Below, piece after piece: positions 39,634 through 48,165 of a DNA stretch of 64,000 nucleotides. A program made the translations under genes and the position numbers. How positions within the stretch are numbered: the first letter of the stretch is position 1; every line of letters starts with the position of its first letter. Source of the stretch: Pseudolysinimonas_A sp947085045 (GTDB lineage: Bacteria > Actinomycetota > Actinomycetes > Actinomycetales > Microbacteriaceae). Below the pieces are notes generated by a model. That model did not search any database and was not told where the DNA came from. It worked only from the letters and a program-made list of their open reading frames with translations. The stretch is taken from NCBI GenBank assembly GCA_947085045.1, contig CAMTUU010000004.1:186001-250000 (forward strand). The letters run 5' to 3'.

Positions 39634-40425
39634 TCAGACGACGGTGAGGTCCAGCATCGGCAGACCCGGGTTGCCCCGCAGCACCGCCTGCTTGACCTCG
39701 GCGATCGCCTTCGTCACCTCGATGCCGCGCGGGCAGGCCTCGGAGCAGTTGAAGGTCGTGCGGCAGCGCCACACCCCCTCCTTGTCGTTGAGGATGTCGA
39801 GGCGCACCTGCGAACCCTCGTCGCGGCTGTCGAAGATGAAGCGGTGCGCGTTGACGATCGCCGCCGGGCCGAAGTACTGGCCGTCGGTCCAGAAGACCGG
39901 GCACGACGACGTGCACGCGGCGCAGAGGATGCACTTGGTGGTGTCGTCGAAGATCGCGCGCTGGGCGACCGACTGAATGCGTTCCTTGTCGGGCTTGTCG
40001 CTCGCGATCAGGAACGGCTGGATCTGCCGGTACGACTCGAAGAACGGCTCCATGTCGACGATGAGGTCCTTCTCGAGCGGCAGGCCCTTGATCGCCTCGA
40101 CGTAGATCGGCCGCGAGATGTCGAGATCCTTGATCAGGGTCTTGCAGGCGAGCCGGTTGCGGCCGTTGATGCGCATCGCGTCCGAACCGCAGATGCCGTG
40201 CGCGCACGAGCGGCGGAACGAGAGCGAGCCGTCCTGCTCCCACTTGATCTGGTGCAGCGCGTCGAGCACGCGGTCGGTCGGGTACATCTGCACGTCGTAG
40301 TCGACCCAGCGCGGCTCGTCGTCGACCTCGGGGTCGAAGCGACGGATGATCAGGGTGACCGTGAACGCCTGGATGCCCGTCTCCTGCGACGGGTTGCCGG
40401 GCTCCGGGGTGGGTGCAGTGACCAT
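39634..40425 (-). CDS. sdhB: Succinate dehydrogenase iron-sulfur subunit
   Basis: This 263 aa protein carries three Fe-S clusters: the 2Fe-2S in RSCAHGICGSDAMRI and the later Cys, and two ferredoxin-like sets (CILCAACTSSCPVFW; CSEACPRGIEV). It passes electrons from SdhA to the membrane part. It overlaps the sdhA stop by one base and is the last gene of sdhCDAB. Confidence 0.96.
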   Translation of the reverse strand: MVTAPTPEPGNPSQETGIQAFTVTLIIRRFDPEVDDEPRWVDYDVQMYPTDRVLDALHQIKWEQDGSLSFRRSCAHGICGSDAMRINGRNRLACKTLIKDLDISRPIYVEAIKGLPLEKDLIVDMEPFFESYRQIQPFLIASDKPDKERIQSVAQRAIFDDTTKCILCAACTSSCPVFWTDGQYFGPAAIVNAHRFIFDSRDEGSQVRLDILNDKEGVWRCRTTFNCSEACPRGIEVTKAIAEVKQAVLRGNPGLPMLDLTVV

Positions 40426-42221
40426 CAGTACTTCCGCTCCATGGGCTGGTAATTCGTGACGACGACCGGCTTCCAGTCGAGCGTGATGTGGTCGGCGGCG
40501 TCGGCCGAGTGCGGATCGCCCGTCAGGTACGCCATCGTGTGCTTCATGTAAGCGGCGTCGTCGCGATCGGGGTAGTCGTCGCGCATGTGGCCGCCGCGGC
40601 TCTCCTTGCGGTTGCGCGCCGAGAAGACGACGACCTCCGCGAGGTCGAGCAGGAAGCCGAGTTCGATCGCCTCGAGCAGATCGGTGTTGAACCGCTTGCC
40701 CTTGTCCTGGATCGAGACGTTCTTGTACCGCTCGCGCAGGGTGTGGATCGTCTGGGTGACCTTCTCGAGCGAGGAGTCGGTGCGGAACACCTGGGCGTTC
40801 TTGTCCATCTCGTCCTGTAGCTCCTTGCGGAGATGCGCGATGCGCTCGGTGCCGGTCGAGTTCTTGAAGTCGGCGACGAGCCCGGTGACGAAGGCCGCCG
40901 GGTCGTCGGGCAGCGGCGTCCAGTCGACGGTCTTGGCGTACTCGACGGCGTTGTTACCGGCGCGCTTGCCGAATACGTTGATGTCGAGCAGCGAGTTGGT
41001 GCCGAGGCGGTTCGAGCCGTGCACGCTCACGCACGCGCACTCGCCGGCGGCGTACAGCCCGGGCACGACGGTGTCGTTGTCACGCAGCACCTCGGCCTTG
41101 ACGTTGGTCGGGATGCCGCCCATCGCGTAGTGCGCGGTGGGCATCACCGGAACCGGCTCGACGACCGGGTCGACGCCGAGATAGGTGCGGGCGAATTCGG
41201 TGATGTCAGGGAGCTTGGTCTCGAGCACTTCGGCGCCGAGATGGGTGCAGTCCAGCAGGACGTAGTCCTTGTGCGGGCCGGCACCGCGTCCCTCGGCGAC
41301 CTCCTGCACCATGCACCGCGACACGATGTCGCGCGGCGCGAGGTCCTTGATCGTGGGGGCGTAGCGCTCCATGAAGCGTTCGCCCGACGCGTTGCGCAGG
41401 ATGGCGCCCTCACCGCGCGCTCCCTCGGTGAGGAGGATGCCGAGGCCGGCCAGTCCGGTCGGGTGGAACTGGAAGAACTCCATGTCCTCGAGCGGCAGGC
41501 CCTTGCGCCAGATGATCCCGACGCCGTCGCCGGTGAGGGTGTGGGCGTTCGAGGTGGTCTTGTAGATCTTGCCGAAGCCGCCGGTGGCGAAGACGATCGC
41601 CTTGGCCTGGAACACGTGGATCTCACCGGTCGAGAGCTCGTAGGCGACGATGCCCGACGGCTGGTCGACGCCCTTGACCTTGGTCATGACGACATCCAGG
41701 GCGTAGTACTCGTTGTAGAACTCGACGCCGAGCCTCACGCAGTTCTGGAACAGCGTCTGCAGGATCATGTGGCCCGTGCGGTCGGCGGCGTAGCAGGCCC
41801 GGCGCACCGGCGCCTTGCCGTGGTCGCGCGTGTGGCCGCCGAAGCGCCGCTGGTCGATCTTGCCCTCGGGGGTGCGGTTGAACGGCAGACCCATGTTCTC
41901 GAGGTCGAGGACGGCGTCGATCGCCTCCTTCGCGAGGATCTCGGCCGCATCCTGGTCGACGAGGTAATCGCCGCCCTTCACGGTGTCGAAGGTGTGCCAC
42001 TCCCAGCTGTCCTCCTCGACGTTGGCGAGCGCCGCGGCCATGCCGCCCTGCGCCGCCCCGGTGTGCGACCGGGTCGGGTACAGCTTCGTGATGACCGCCG
42101 TGCGGGCCTTGGGCCCGGCCTCGATCGCCGCGCGCATGCCGGCGCCGCCGGCCCCCACGATCACGACGTCGTAGCGGTGATAGTGGACGCCGTCGATGAC
42201 GTCCCCGTCTTCGAATTCCAT
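40425..42221 (-). CDS. sdhA: Succinate dehydrogenase flavoprotein subunit
   Basis: This 598 aa protein has an FAD-binding start (YDVVIVGAGGAGMRAAIEAG), the flavinylated His in TRSHTGAAQGGMAAAL, and active-site segments HPTGLAGLGIL and NRLGTNSLLD. It oxidises succinate to fumarate. Its neighbours sdhC and sdhD make it SDH and not fumarate reductase. Confidence 0.97.
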   Translation of the reverse strand: MEFEDGDVIDGVHYHRYDVVIVGAGGAGMRAAIEAGPKARTAVITKLYPTRSHTGAAQGGMAAALANVEEDSWEWHTFDTVKGGDYLVDQDAAEILAKEAIDAVLDLENMGLPFNRTPEGKIDQRRFGGHTRDHGKAPVRRACYAADRTGHMILQTLFQNCVRLGVEFYNEYYALDVVMTKVKGVDQPSGIVAYELSTGEIHVFQAKAIVFATGGFGKIYKTTSNAHTLTGDGVGIIWRKGLPLEDMEFFQFHPTGLAGLGILLTEGARGEGAILRNASGERFMERYAPTIKDLAPRDIVSRCMVQEVAEGRGAGPHKDYVLLDCTHLGAEVLETKLPDITEFARTYLGVDPVVEPVPVMPTAHYAMGGIPTNVKAEVLRDNDTVVPGLYAAGECACVSVHGSNRLGTNSLLDINVFGKRAGNNAVEYAKTVDWTPLPDDPAAFVTGLVADFKNSTGTERIAHLRKELQDEMDKNAQVFRTDSSLEKVTQTIHTLRERYKNVSIQDKGKRFNTDLLEAIELGFLLDLAEVVVFSARNRKESRGGHMRDDYPDRDDAAYMKHTMAYLTGDPHSADAADHITLDWKPVVVTNYQPMERKY

Positions 42222-42248
42222 ATGTCTTGGGCCTTGGATGTCAGCGAG

Positions 42249-42686
42249 TCAGAGGGTCGAGCAGAATTGCGGGAGCACGTCGGCCGGGGTGCCGGTCGGG
42301 CACGGGTCGAACGTCGTCAGCACGAGGCTGCCGAGCACCAGCAGCGAGATCGTCGCCACCGCGAGCAGCCCGAGGAAGACGACGCGCAGTCGCCCGCGGG
42401 CGTAGTCGTTGATGATCGTGCGCATCCCGTTGGCGCCGTGGATGAGGGCCAGCCAGAGCAGCAGCATGTCGTAGACGATCCAGAACGGATCGGCCAGCTT
42501 GCCGGCGACGAAGGCGAAGTCGATCGCCTTCACCCCCTCGCCGAGGAACAGGTTCACCAGGAGGTGGCCGAAGATCAGCACGACGAGCACGACGCCCGAG
42601 GCGCGCATGTACAGCCAGCCCCACATCTCCCAGTTGACGCGGCGGCGACGCGACGGGCCGGAGTTGGGCAGCGGGATCGCGGTCAC
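42249..42686 (-). CDS. sdhD: Succinate dehydrogenase membrane anchor
   Basis: This 145 aa protein has three membrane helices (SGVVLVVLIFGHLLVNLFLG with a heme-type His; the DMLLLWLALIHGANGMRT helix with a second His; and a last one at about 105-125). GTG 42686 is one base after the sdhC stop. With SdhC it binds heme and quinone. Confidence 0.93.
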   Translation of the reverse strand: MTAIPLPNSGPSRRRRVNWEMWGWLYMRASGVVLVVLIFGHLLVNLFLGEGVKAIDFAFVAGKLADPFWIVYDMLLLWLALIHGANGMRTIINDYARGRLRVVFLGLLAVATISLLVLGSLVLTTFDPCPTGTPADVLPQFCSTL

Positions 42687-42687
42687 T

Positions 42688-43113
42688 TCACTCGCCTCCG
42701 AAGATGTTCATGATCTGGCGCGGCACGAAGCCGACGAGCAGCAGCGCCCAGATCGCGATCGCGATCCAGAACATCAGACGCTGGATGCGGGGGCCGATCG
42801 CGAGGAAGTCGATCGCGATGATCCGCAAGCCGTTGAGGGCGTGCAGGCCGATCGCCGCGACCAGGCCGATCTCGCCGATGCCCATGATCGGCGTCTTGTA
42901 CGACTCGATGACGACGTTGTAGCCCTCGGGCCAGATGCGCACCAGCGACGTGTCGAGGATGTGCACCAACAGGAAGAAGAAGATGGCGACTCCGGTGATC
43001 CGGTGGAGCACCCAGGACCACATGCCCTCGCGTCCGCGGTACAGCGTTCCGACGGGTCGCTTGAGGGGTGTGATCTTGGGAGCCCGGATCTTCGCCGCGG
43101 CCTCACTGGACAC
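42688..43113 (-). CDS. sdhC: Succinate dehydrogenase cytochrome b556 subunit
   Basis: This 141 aa protein has three helices and the SdhC pattern WSWVLHRITGVAIFFFLLVH plus the heme His region LHALNGLRIIAID. GTG 43113 has AGGAGG five bases upstream, which settles the start; a longer upstream frame is not protein-like. It is the first gene of sdhCDAB. Confidence 0.93.
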   Translation of the reverse strand: MSSEAAAKIRAPKITPLKRPVGTLYRGREGMWSWVLHRITGVAIFFFLLVHILDTSLVRIWPEGYNVVIESYKTPIMGIGEIGLVAAIGLHALNGLRIIAIDFLAIGPRIQRLMFWIAIAIWALLLVGFVPRQIMNIFGGE

Positions 43114-43171
43114 GGATTCCTCCTTGTGCTCCGTCGCGGGGTGGCGCGCCGCAGTGTGAATCGGTGGTCTC

Positions 43172-43177
43172 AGTCTA
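43172..43177 (-). promoter_or_regulatory. -10 box of the sdh operon
   Basis: TAGACT (complement of 43172-43177) lies about 60 bases upstream of sdhC in the short gap to the glycosyltransferase gene; no other good box is present there. Confidence 0.4.
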
Positions 43178-43220
43178 GGCCGCCCCCGGGATGGTCGCAG
43201 GGAAGGCGTGCCTAACCCGC

Positions 43221-44354
43221 CTAGGGTCGGGCGTCGGTCAACGCCCGCGCCGTGACGACCTGCCCGTAGAACTCCATCAGGTCGTCGCAGATGGCCTCCC
43301 ACGAGCGGCTCAGCACCCGACGGCGGCCGGCCTCGCCCATCCGCGCGCGCAGCTCGGGGGCGGCGACCAGTCCGTCGACCGCGGCGCGCAGGCCCGATTC
43401 GGTCGAGGGCTCGTAGAGGATGCCGTCCACCCCCGACTCGATCAGATCGATCGGGCCACCCGCCCGAGGTGCCACCACCGGGAGCCCGCTGGCATGGGCC
43501 TCCTGCAGCGTCTGCCCGAACGTCTCCTCCGTGCCGGTGTGCACGAAGACGTCGAAGGCGGCGTACGCGTTCGCGAGATCCTCGCCGCCGAGGGCGCCGA
43601 GGAAGGTCACCGGCATCCCGTCGAGGGCGCGGCGGACGGACGGCATCCCGGGGCCGTCGCCGACGATCGCGAGCCGCATGCCGGGGATGCCGCGCAGATC
43701 GATCAGGCGTTCCAGGCTCTTCTCGGGGGCGACCCGCCCGACGTAGCCGACCAGGGTCTCGCCGCACCCCGCGAGGCGGGCACGCAGGTCCCGGGCGCCC
43801 TCGCTGTCGCGCCGCCGCGGGTGGTAGCGCTCGAGGTCGACGCCGCGTCCCCAGCGGGCGAGGCGGGAGACGCCGGCCGCGCGCAGGTCGGCGAGGGCCG
43901 TCGTCGACGGGGCGAGGGTGAGATCCGCGCCCTCGTGGATCCAGCGGGTGAGCCGGGTCGCGAACGCGCTCGCGGCCGCCAGGCGGTTGCGCTTCGCGTA
44001 GCCCGAGACGTCGGTCTGGTAGATCGCGACACTCGGCACCCCGAGGCGGTTGGCGGCGGCGATCGCTTGCGCGCCGAGCAGGAACGGCGAGGCGACGTGC
44101 AGCACGTCGGGGCGGAAGTCGGCGATCAGCCCGCTCACCTGGGCGTTCGGCAGCCCGACCGGGAACTGGCGGTAGGCGACAGCCGGAACCTGATGGACGC
44201 GGAATCCGGCGTAGTCGCGGGGGGAGCCGGCGGCCGGCACGACGACCATCGCCGTATGCCCGCGGGCGGCGAGATGTTCGAGCACCCGTACCACCGAGGT
44301 CGTCACGCCGTTCACCGTCGGCAGGAAACTCTCGCTCACGACCGCGACCCTCAT
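43221..44354 (-). CDS. GT4-family glycosyltransferase (mannosyltransferase-like)
   Basis: This 377 aa GT-B enzyme has the N-terminal MRVAVVSESFLPTVNGVTTS typical of PimB/MgtA-type alpha-mannosyltransferases, VGYVGRVAPEKSLERLI for donor binding and the EX7E region in THTGTEETFGQTLQEAHASG-like sequence near residue 290. It is divergent from manC, whose product supplies GDP-mannose, so a role in mannosylating a membrane lipid or glycan is likely. TACCGT six bases before the ATG indicates a leaderless message. Confidence 0.85.
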   Translation of the reverse strand: MRVAVVSESFLPTVNGVTTSVVRVLEHLAARGHTAMVVVPAAGSPRDYAGFRVHQVPAVAYRQFPVGLPNAQVSGLIADFRPDVLHVASPFLLGAQAIAAANRLGVPSVAIYQTDVSGYAKRNRLAAASAFATRLTRWIHEGADLTLAPSTTALADLRAAGVSRLARWGRGVDLERYHPRRRDSEGARDLRARLAGCGETLVGYVGRVAPEKSLERLIDLRGIPGMRLAIVGDGPGMPSVRRALDGMPVTFLGALGGEDLANAYAAFDVFVHTGTEETFGQTLQEAHASGLPVVAPRAGGPIDLIESGVDGILYEPSTESGLRAAVDGLVAAPELRARMGEAGRRRVLSRSWEAICDDLMEFYGQVVTARALTDARP

Positions 44355-44459
44355 GCGGCGACGGTACGGGTGGGTCGCGCGGCGCGAGGCGACGACGGCG
44401 TGTCCGGGCGGTGTACGTCGGTTGAAGAGTCGCCTCCAGCCCGCGCGGTACCCTCGAGC

Positions 44460-45584
44460 ATGGCTGAACACCCGGGGGAACTCGACCGTTTCTACAGCGT
44501 CATCCCGGCCGGCGGGATCGGGTCGCGTCTCTGGCCGCTGTCGCGCGCCGACGCCCCGAAGTTCCTCCACGACCTCACCGGGTCCGGCACCACGCTGCTG
44601 CGGGGCACCTGGGACCGGCTGGCCCCGCTGTCGGGAGACCAGCGCATCATGGTGGTGACCGGCCGCGCGCACCGCGCCGCCGTCGAGGAGCAGCTGCCCG
44701 AGCTCGCCGACGCCAACGTCGTGCTGGAGAGCGAGCCGAAGGACTCCTCGGCCGCGATCGGTCTGGCCGCCGCCATCCTGTGCCGTCGCGAGCCCGACGT
44801 CATCGTCGGTGCGTTCGCCGCCGACCACGTGATCTCCGACGTGCGCGCCTTCCGCCGGGCCATCGAGCAAGCCGTCGTCGTCGCCGACGCGGGGTTCATC
44901 ACGACGATCGGCATCACCCCGACCGAGCCGGCAATCGGCTTCGGCTACATCCACTGCGGCGCGAAGCTCGGCATCCCCGGGGCGCCGACGGCATTGCGCG
45001 TCGAGAGCTTCGTCGAGAAGCCCGACCTGAAGACGGCTCGAGGCTACGTCGAGGGCGGCGACCACCTGTGGAACGGCGGCATGTTCGTCTCCCGGGCCGA
45101 CGTGCTGCTCGAGCAGATGCGCGAGACGCAGCCGGCGCTCGTCGCCGGACTCGAAGAGCTCGCCGGCGTCTGGGACGACGCGAAGGCCCGCGGACCGGCC
45201 GTCGACCGCATCTGGCCCGGGCTCACCAAGATCGCGATCGACTACTCCGTCGCCGAACCCGCCGCGCGCGCCGGCAAACTCGCCGTGATCCCGGGCGCCT
45301 TCGACTGGGACGACGTCGGCGACTTCGCGTCGATCGCGAAGCTGCACGCCGGCGGCCGCAAGAACGACCTCGCGATCCTCGGCGAGAACGCCCGCGTGCT
45401 CGCCGACGCCTCCAGCGGCATCGTGATCAGCCAGAGCGACCGGATCATCTCCCTCATCGGCGTGCGCGACATCGTCGTCATCGACACCCCCGACGCCCTG
45501 CTCGTCACCACGACCGCGAACGCCCAGCGGGTGAAGGGCGTCGTGGACGCCCTCAAGCTCTCGGGCCGCTCCGAGGTGCTGTAG
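44460..45584 (+). CDS. manC: Mannose-1-phosphate guanylyltransferase
   Basis: This 374 aa nucleotidyltransferase makes GDP-mannose. It has the signature VIPAGGIGSRLWPLSRADAP (PKFL following), FVEKPDLKTARGYVEGGDHL with WNGGMF, and FDWDDVGDF. There is no C-terminal isomerase domain, so it is the short form. TACCCT five bases before the ATG suggests a leaderless message. A longer frame upstream overlaps the divergent gene and is rejected. Confidence 0.93.
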   Translation: MAEHPGELDRFYSVIPAGGIGSRLWPLSRADAPKFLHDLTGSGTTLLRGTWDRLAPLSGDQRIMVVTGRAHRAAVEEQLPELADANVVLESEPKDSSAAIGLAAAILCRREPDVIVGAFAADHVISDVRAFRRAIEQAVVVADAGFITTIGITPTEPAIGFGYIHCGAKLGIPGAPTALRVESFVEKPDLKTARGYVEGGDHLWNGGMFVSRADVLLEQMRETQPALVAGLEELAGVWDDAKARGPAVDRIWPGLTKIAIDYSVAEPAARAGKLAVIPGAFDWDDVGDFASIAKLHAGGRKNDLAILGENARVLADASSGIVISQSDRIISLIGVRDIVVIDTPDALLVTTTANAQRVKGVVDALKLSGRSEVL

Positions 45585-45689
45585 CCGACGCCACGGCGAC
45601 GCGCCTCGATGACCCGGAGCCGCCCTAACGAAACCGTAACGAACGCCGCCGGGCCGTGCCGCGCCGGTCGAGTCGGGTGCCGGGACCGC

Positions 45690-45695
45690 TAGCGT
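45690..45695 (+). promoter_or_regulatory. -10 box of the first BMP gene
   Basis: TAGCGT stands 37 bases before the gene; AAGGAG gives the ribosome site just ahead of the ATG. The same GCTAGCGT occurs before the second BMP gene (46919-46924). Confidence 0.35.
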
Positions 45696-45732
45696 CTGAG
45701 GCACCTCGTCGATCGCCCCCAAGGAGCCGACC

Positions 45733-46797
45733 ATGTCCCGTCCTCTCGCCCTCCGCGCCGGGATCGCCTCCGCGGTCGCCGTTCTCGTGCTCACCGGCTG
45801 CGCCCCGGCTCCCGGGGCGCCGGACGGCTCCGGCGACGACGCGTTCTGCGCTCGGATGGTGACCAACTCCGGCGGCCTCGACGACCGCTCCTTCAACGAC
45901 GCGAGCTGGAAGGGTCTGCAGGATGCGGAGGAGCAGTACGGCATCGGGGCCGAGGTGCTCGTCTCGACCGGCGAGACCGATCTCGAGCCGAACCTCCAGC
46001 AGGCCGTCGACAGCGGCTGCGGCTTCGTGCTGACCGTCGGGTACGAACTCGCCGCCGCGACCGCCGACCAGGCGGCGGCGAACCCGGACATCGACTTCGC
46101 GATCGTCGATGAAGTCGTCGACGGGCCCAACGTGAAGTCGATCGTCTTCGACACGGCGCAGGCGGCGTTCCTCGCCGGCTACCTCGCGGCGGGCGTCACG
46201 CAGACGGGCGTGGTCGCCACATTCGGCGGCGGCAATCAGCCCCCGGTGACCCTGTTCATGGACGGCTTCGTCGACGGCGTCGCGAAGTACAACGAGACGC
46301 ACGGCACCGCGGTGACGGTTCTCGGCTGGAACAAGGAGACGCAGGACGGCCTCTTCACCGGAGACTTCGAGGACATCAACAAGGGCCTGGTGACGACGAC
46401 GAGCCTCATCGACCAGGGGGCGGACGTCATCCTGCCGGTGGCGGGTCAGGTCGGCGAGGGCGCCGCGAGCGCCGCGCTCGACTCGGGCAAGGCGCTCATC
46501 ATCTGGGTCGACTCCGACGGCTACGAGACGCTGCCGGCGGAGTACCGCCCGGTCGTGCTCACCTCGGTGCTGAAGAACACCGGCGACGCCGTCGTCGAGA
46601 TCGCGCGTTCCGCCCAGACGGGCGACTTCGACAACTCCCCCTACATCGGCACCCTCGACAATGGCGGGGTCGGCATCGCCCCCTTCTACGATCTCGCCGG
46701 ACGGGTGGACGCCGAACTCCAGGGAGAGATCGACCAGCTCCGCGCCGACATCATCTCGGGCGCCCTCGAGGTCACCAGCCCCAGCACGCCGCGCTGA
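45733..46797 (+). CDS. BMP-family substrate-binding lipoprotein 1
   Basis: This 354 aa protein has a signal peptide with lipobox VLTGC (Cys23). The mature part is a BMP/PnrA-type nucleoside-binding fold: TNSGGLDDRSFNDASWKGLQ, LTVGYELAAAT, QAAFLAGYLAAG and NNGGVGIAP-like closing segments. It presumably captures nucleosides outside the membrane. It has its own promoter and lies before a second, related BMP gene, so the transporter downstream may be served by two binding proteins. Confidence 0.9.
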   Translation: MSRPLALRAGIASAVAVLVLTGCAPAPGAPDGSGDDAFCARMVTNSGGLDDRSFNDASWKGLQDAEEQYGIGAEVLVSTGETDLEPNLQQAVDSGCGFVLTVGYELAAATADQAAANPDIDFAIVDEVVDGPNVKSIVFDTAQAAFLAGYLAAGVTQTGVVATFGGGNQPPVTLFMDGFVDGVAKYNETHGTAVTVLGWNKETQDGLFTGDFEDINKGLVTTTSLIDQGADVILPVAGQVGEGAASAALDSGKALIIWVDSDGYETLPAEYRPVVLTSVLKNTGDAVVEIARSAQTGDFDNSPYIGTLDNGGVGIAPFYDLAGRVDAELQGEIDQLRADIISGALEVTSPSTPR

Positions 46798-46977
46798 GCC
46801 GTTCGACGCGGCTTCTCACGGCCACCCGTTTGTGTCGCGAAGGTTACCGCTTCGTCGCGATCCTGTAACTCTTGACTGCGATGCACGCCCCGCGACGCCG
46901 GCGCCCGCGGGGTGGCGCTAGCGTTGCGTTCTAAGAATCCCGGCCTCACGCTGCCGGGACACATTTTGGAGGACACA

Positions 46978-48075
46978 GTGGGAATCACTCGCGGCCGCGC
47001 ACTCGGCGGCATCGCACTCATCGGAGCGGGCGCCCTCGTGCTCGCCGGCTGCGCGGCAGCGCCCGACGAAACCGACGGTGGCGGCGCCGCATCGGACTTC
47101 ATCCCCTGCATGGTCTCGGACGCGGGCGGGTTCGATGACAACTCGTTCAACCAGCTCGGCTTCGAGGGCATCACCGCCGCCGCCGATGCGCTCGGCGTCG
47201 AGCCGGTCACCGTGGAATCGGCTTCGGAGGCGGACTACGCGCCGAACCTCGAGAGCCTCGTCAGCCAGGGCTGCAATCTGATCGTCTCGGTCGGCTTCGC
47301 GCTCTCGGCCGCGACGGTCGAGTCGGCGCTCGCGAACCCCGACGTCGAGTACGCCATCATCGACGACGCGGCCGACAACGACTTCAACGGCGAGACCGAT
47401 GCGCCGAACATCAAGCCGATCCTCTTCGACACCGCCGACGCGGCGTTCCTCGCCGGCTACGCCGCCGCGAGCTACTCCACGAGCGGCATCGTCGCGACCT
47501 GGGGCGGTCTGCCGTTCCCGACCGTGAGCATCTTCTCGGACGGCTTCGCGCAGGGCGTCGCCTACTACAACGAGCAGAAGAGCGCTTCGGTGACCGTGCT
47601 CGGTTACGACCCGGCGACGCCCGACACCTACACGGTGACCGGCGGCTTCGAGGCGAACGACGCTGCACGCCAGGTGGCGCAGAACTTCATCGACCAGAAC
47701 GCCGATGTGCTGCTGCCGGTCGGCGGTCCGATCTACCAGAGCGCGCTCGCCGCGATCCAGGACTCGGGTAAGGACATCGCGCTCCTCGGCGTCGACGCCG
47801 ACCTGTTCGTCACCGACCCGACCACGGCCGACTACCTGCTGACCTCGATCCTCAAGCAGATCTCGGTCGCGACCCAGGCCGTCGTCGAGGACGCCGGCAA
47901 CGGCGAGTTCGACCCGACCCCGTACGTGGGCACCCTCGAGAACGACGGGGTCGGCATCGCGCCGTTCCACGACTTCGAGTCGAAGGTGTCGGCCGAGCTC
48001 CAGGGCGAGCTCGACGACATCAGCGCCCAGATCATCGCCGGCGACATCGTCGTCACGTCCTACCTGAAGGGCTGA
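46978..48075 (+). CDS. BMP-family substrate-binding lipoprotein 2
   Basis: This 365 aa paralogue has lipobox VLAGC (Cys25), then VSDAGGFDDNSFNQLGFEG, SVGFALSAATV and AAFLAGYAAAS. GTG 46978 follows GGAGG at 5 bases; an ATG upstream at 46912 is in frame but lies in the promoter. It directly precedes the ABC genes, but a strong hairpin (48092-48129) separates them, so the binding protein may be made in excess. Confidence 0.92.
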   Translation: MGITRGRALGGIALIGAGALVLAGCAAAPDETDGGGAASDFIPCMVSDAGGFDDNSFNQLGFEGITAAADALGVEPVTVESASEADYAPNLESLVSQGCNLIVSVGFALSAATVESALANPDVEYAIIDDAADNDFNGETDAPNIKPILFDTADAAFLAGYAAASYSTSGIVATWGGLPFPTVSIFSDGFAQGVAYYNEQKSASVTVLGYDPATPDTYTVTGGFEANDAARQVAQNFIDQNADVLLPVGGPIYQSALAAIQDSGKDIALLGVDADLFVTDPTTADYLLTSILKQISVATQAVVEDAGNGEFDPTPYVGTLENDGVGIAPFHDFESKVSAELQGELDDISAQIIAGDIVVTSYLKG

Positions 48076-48091
48076 GTCCTCTCATCCTGAC

Positions 48092-48129
48092 CTCCGGGGA
48101 GGCCGGCCTCGCGGCCGGTCTCCCCGGAG
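48092..48129 (+). terminator. Strong hairpin after the second BMP gene
   Basis: CTCCGGGGAG-CCGGCC pairs with GGCCGG-CTCCCCGGAG around TCGC, with one bulged base on each side. It is followed by TCGTCTTCG. It may terminate the BMP message or protect its 3' end. Confidence 0.6.
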
Positions 48130-48165
48130 TCGTCTTCGCCCGATGCCCGCATTAGATTGGACCGC

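Noticed and set aside
43191..44459. Upstream extension of manC
   Set aside because: Antisense to the glycosyltransferase, not family-like; the ATG at 44460 has a proper promoter.
43221..46154. A 977-codon minus-strand frame covering the glycosyltransferase and manC
   Set aside because: Only codons after 44354 match a protein family; the rest is antisense to manC and the BMP gene, common in GC-rich DNA.
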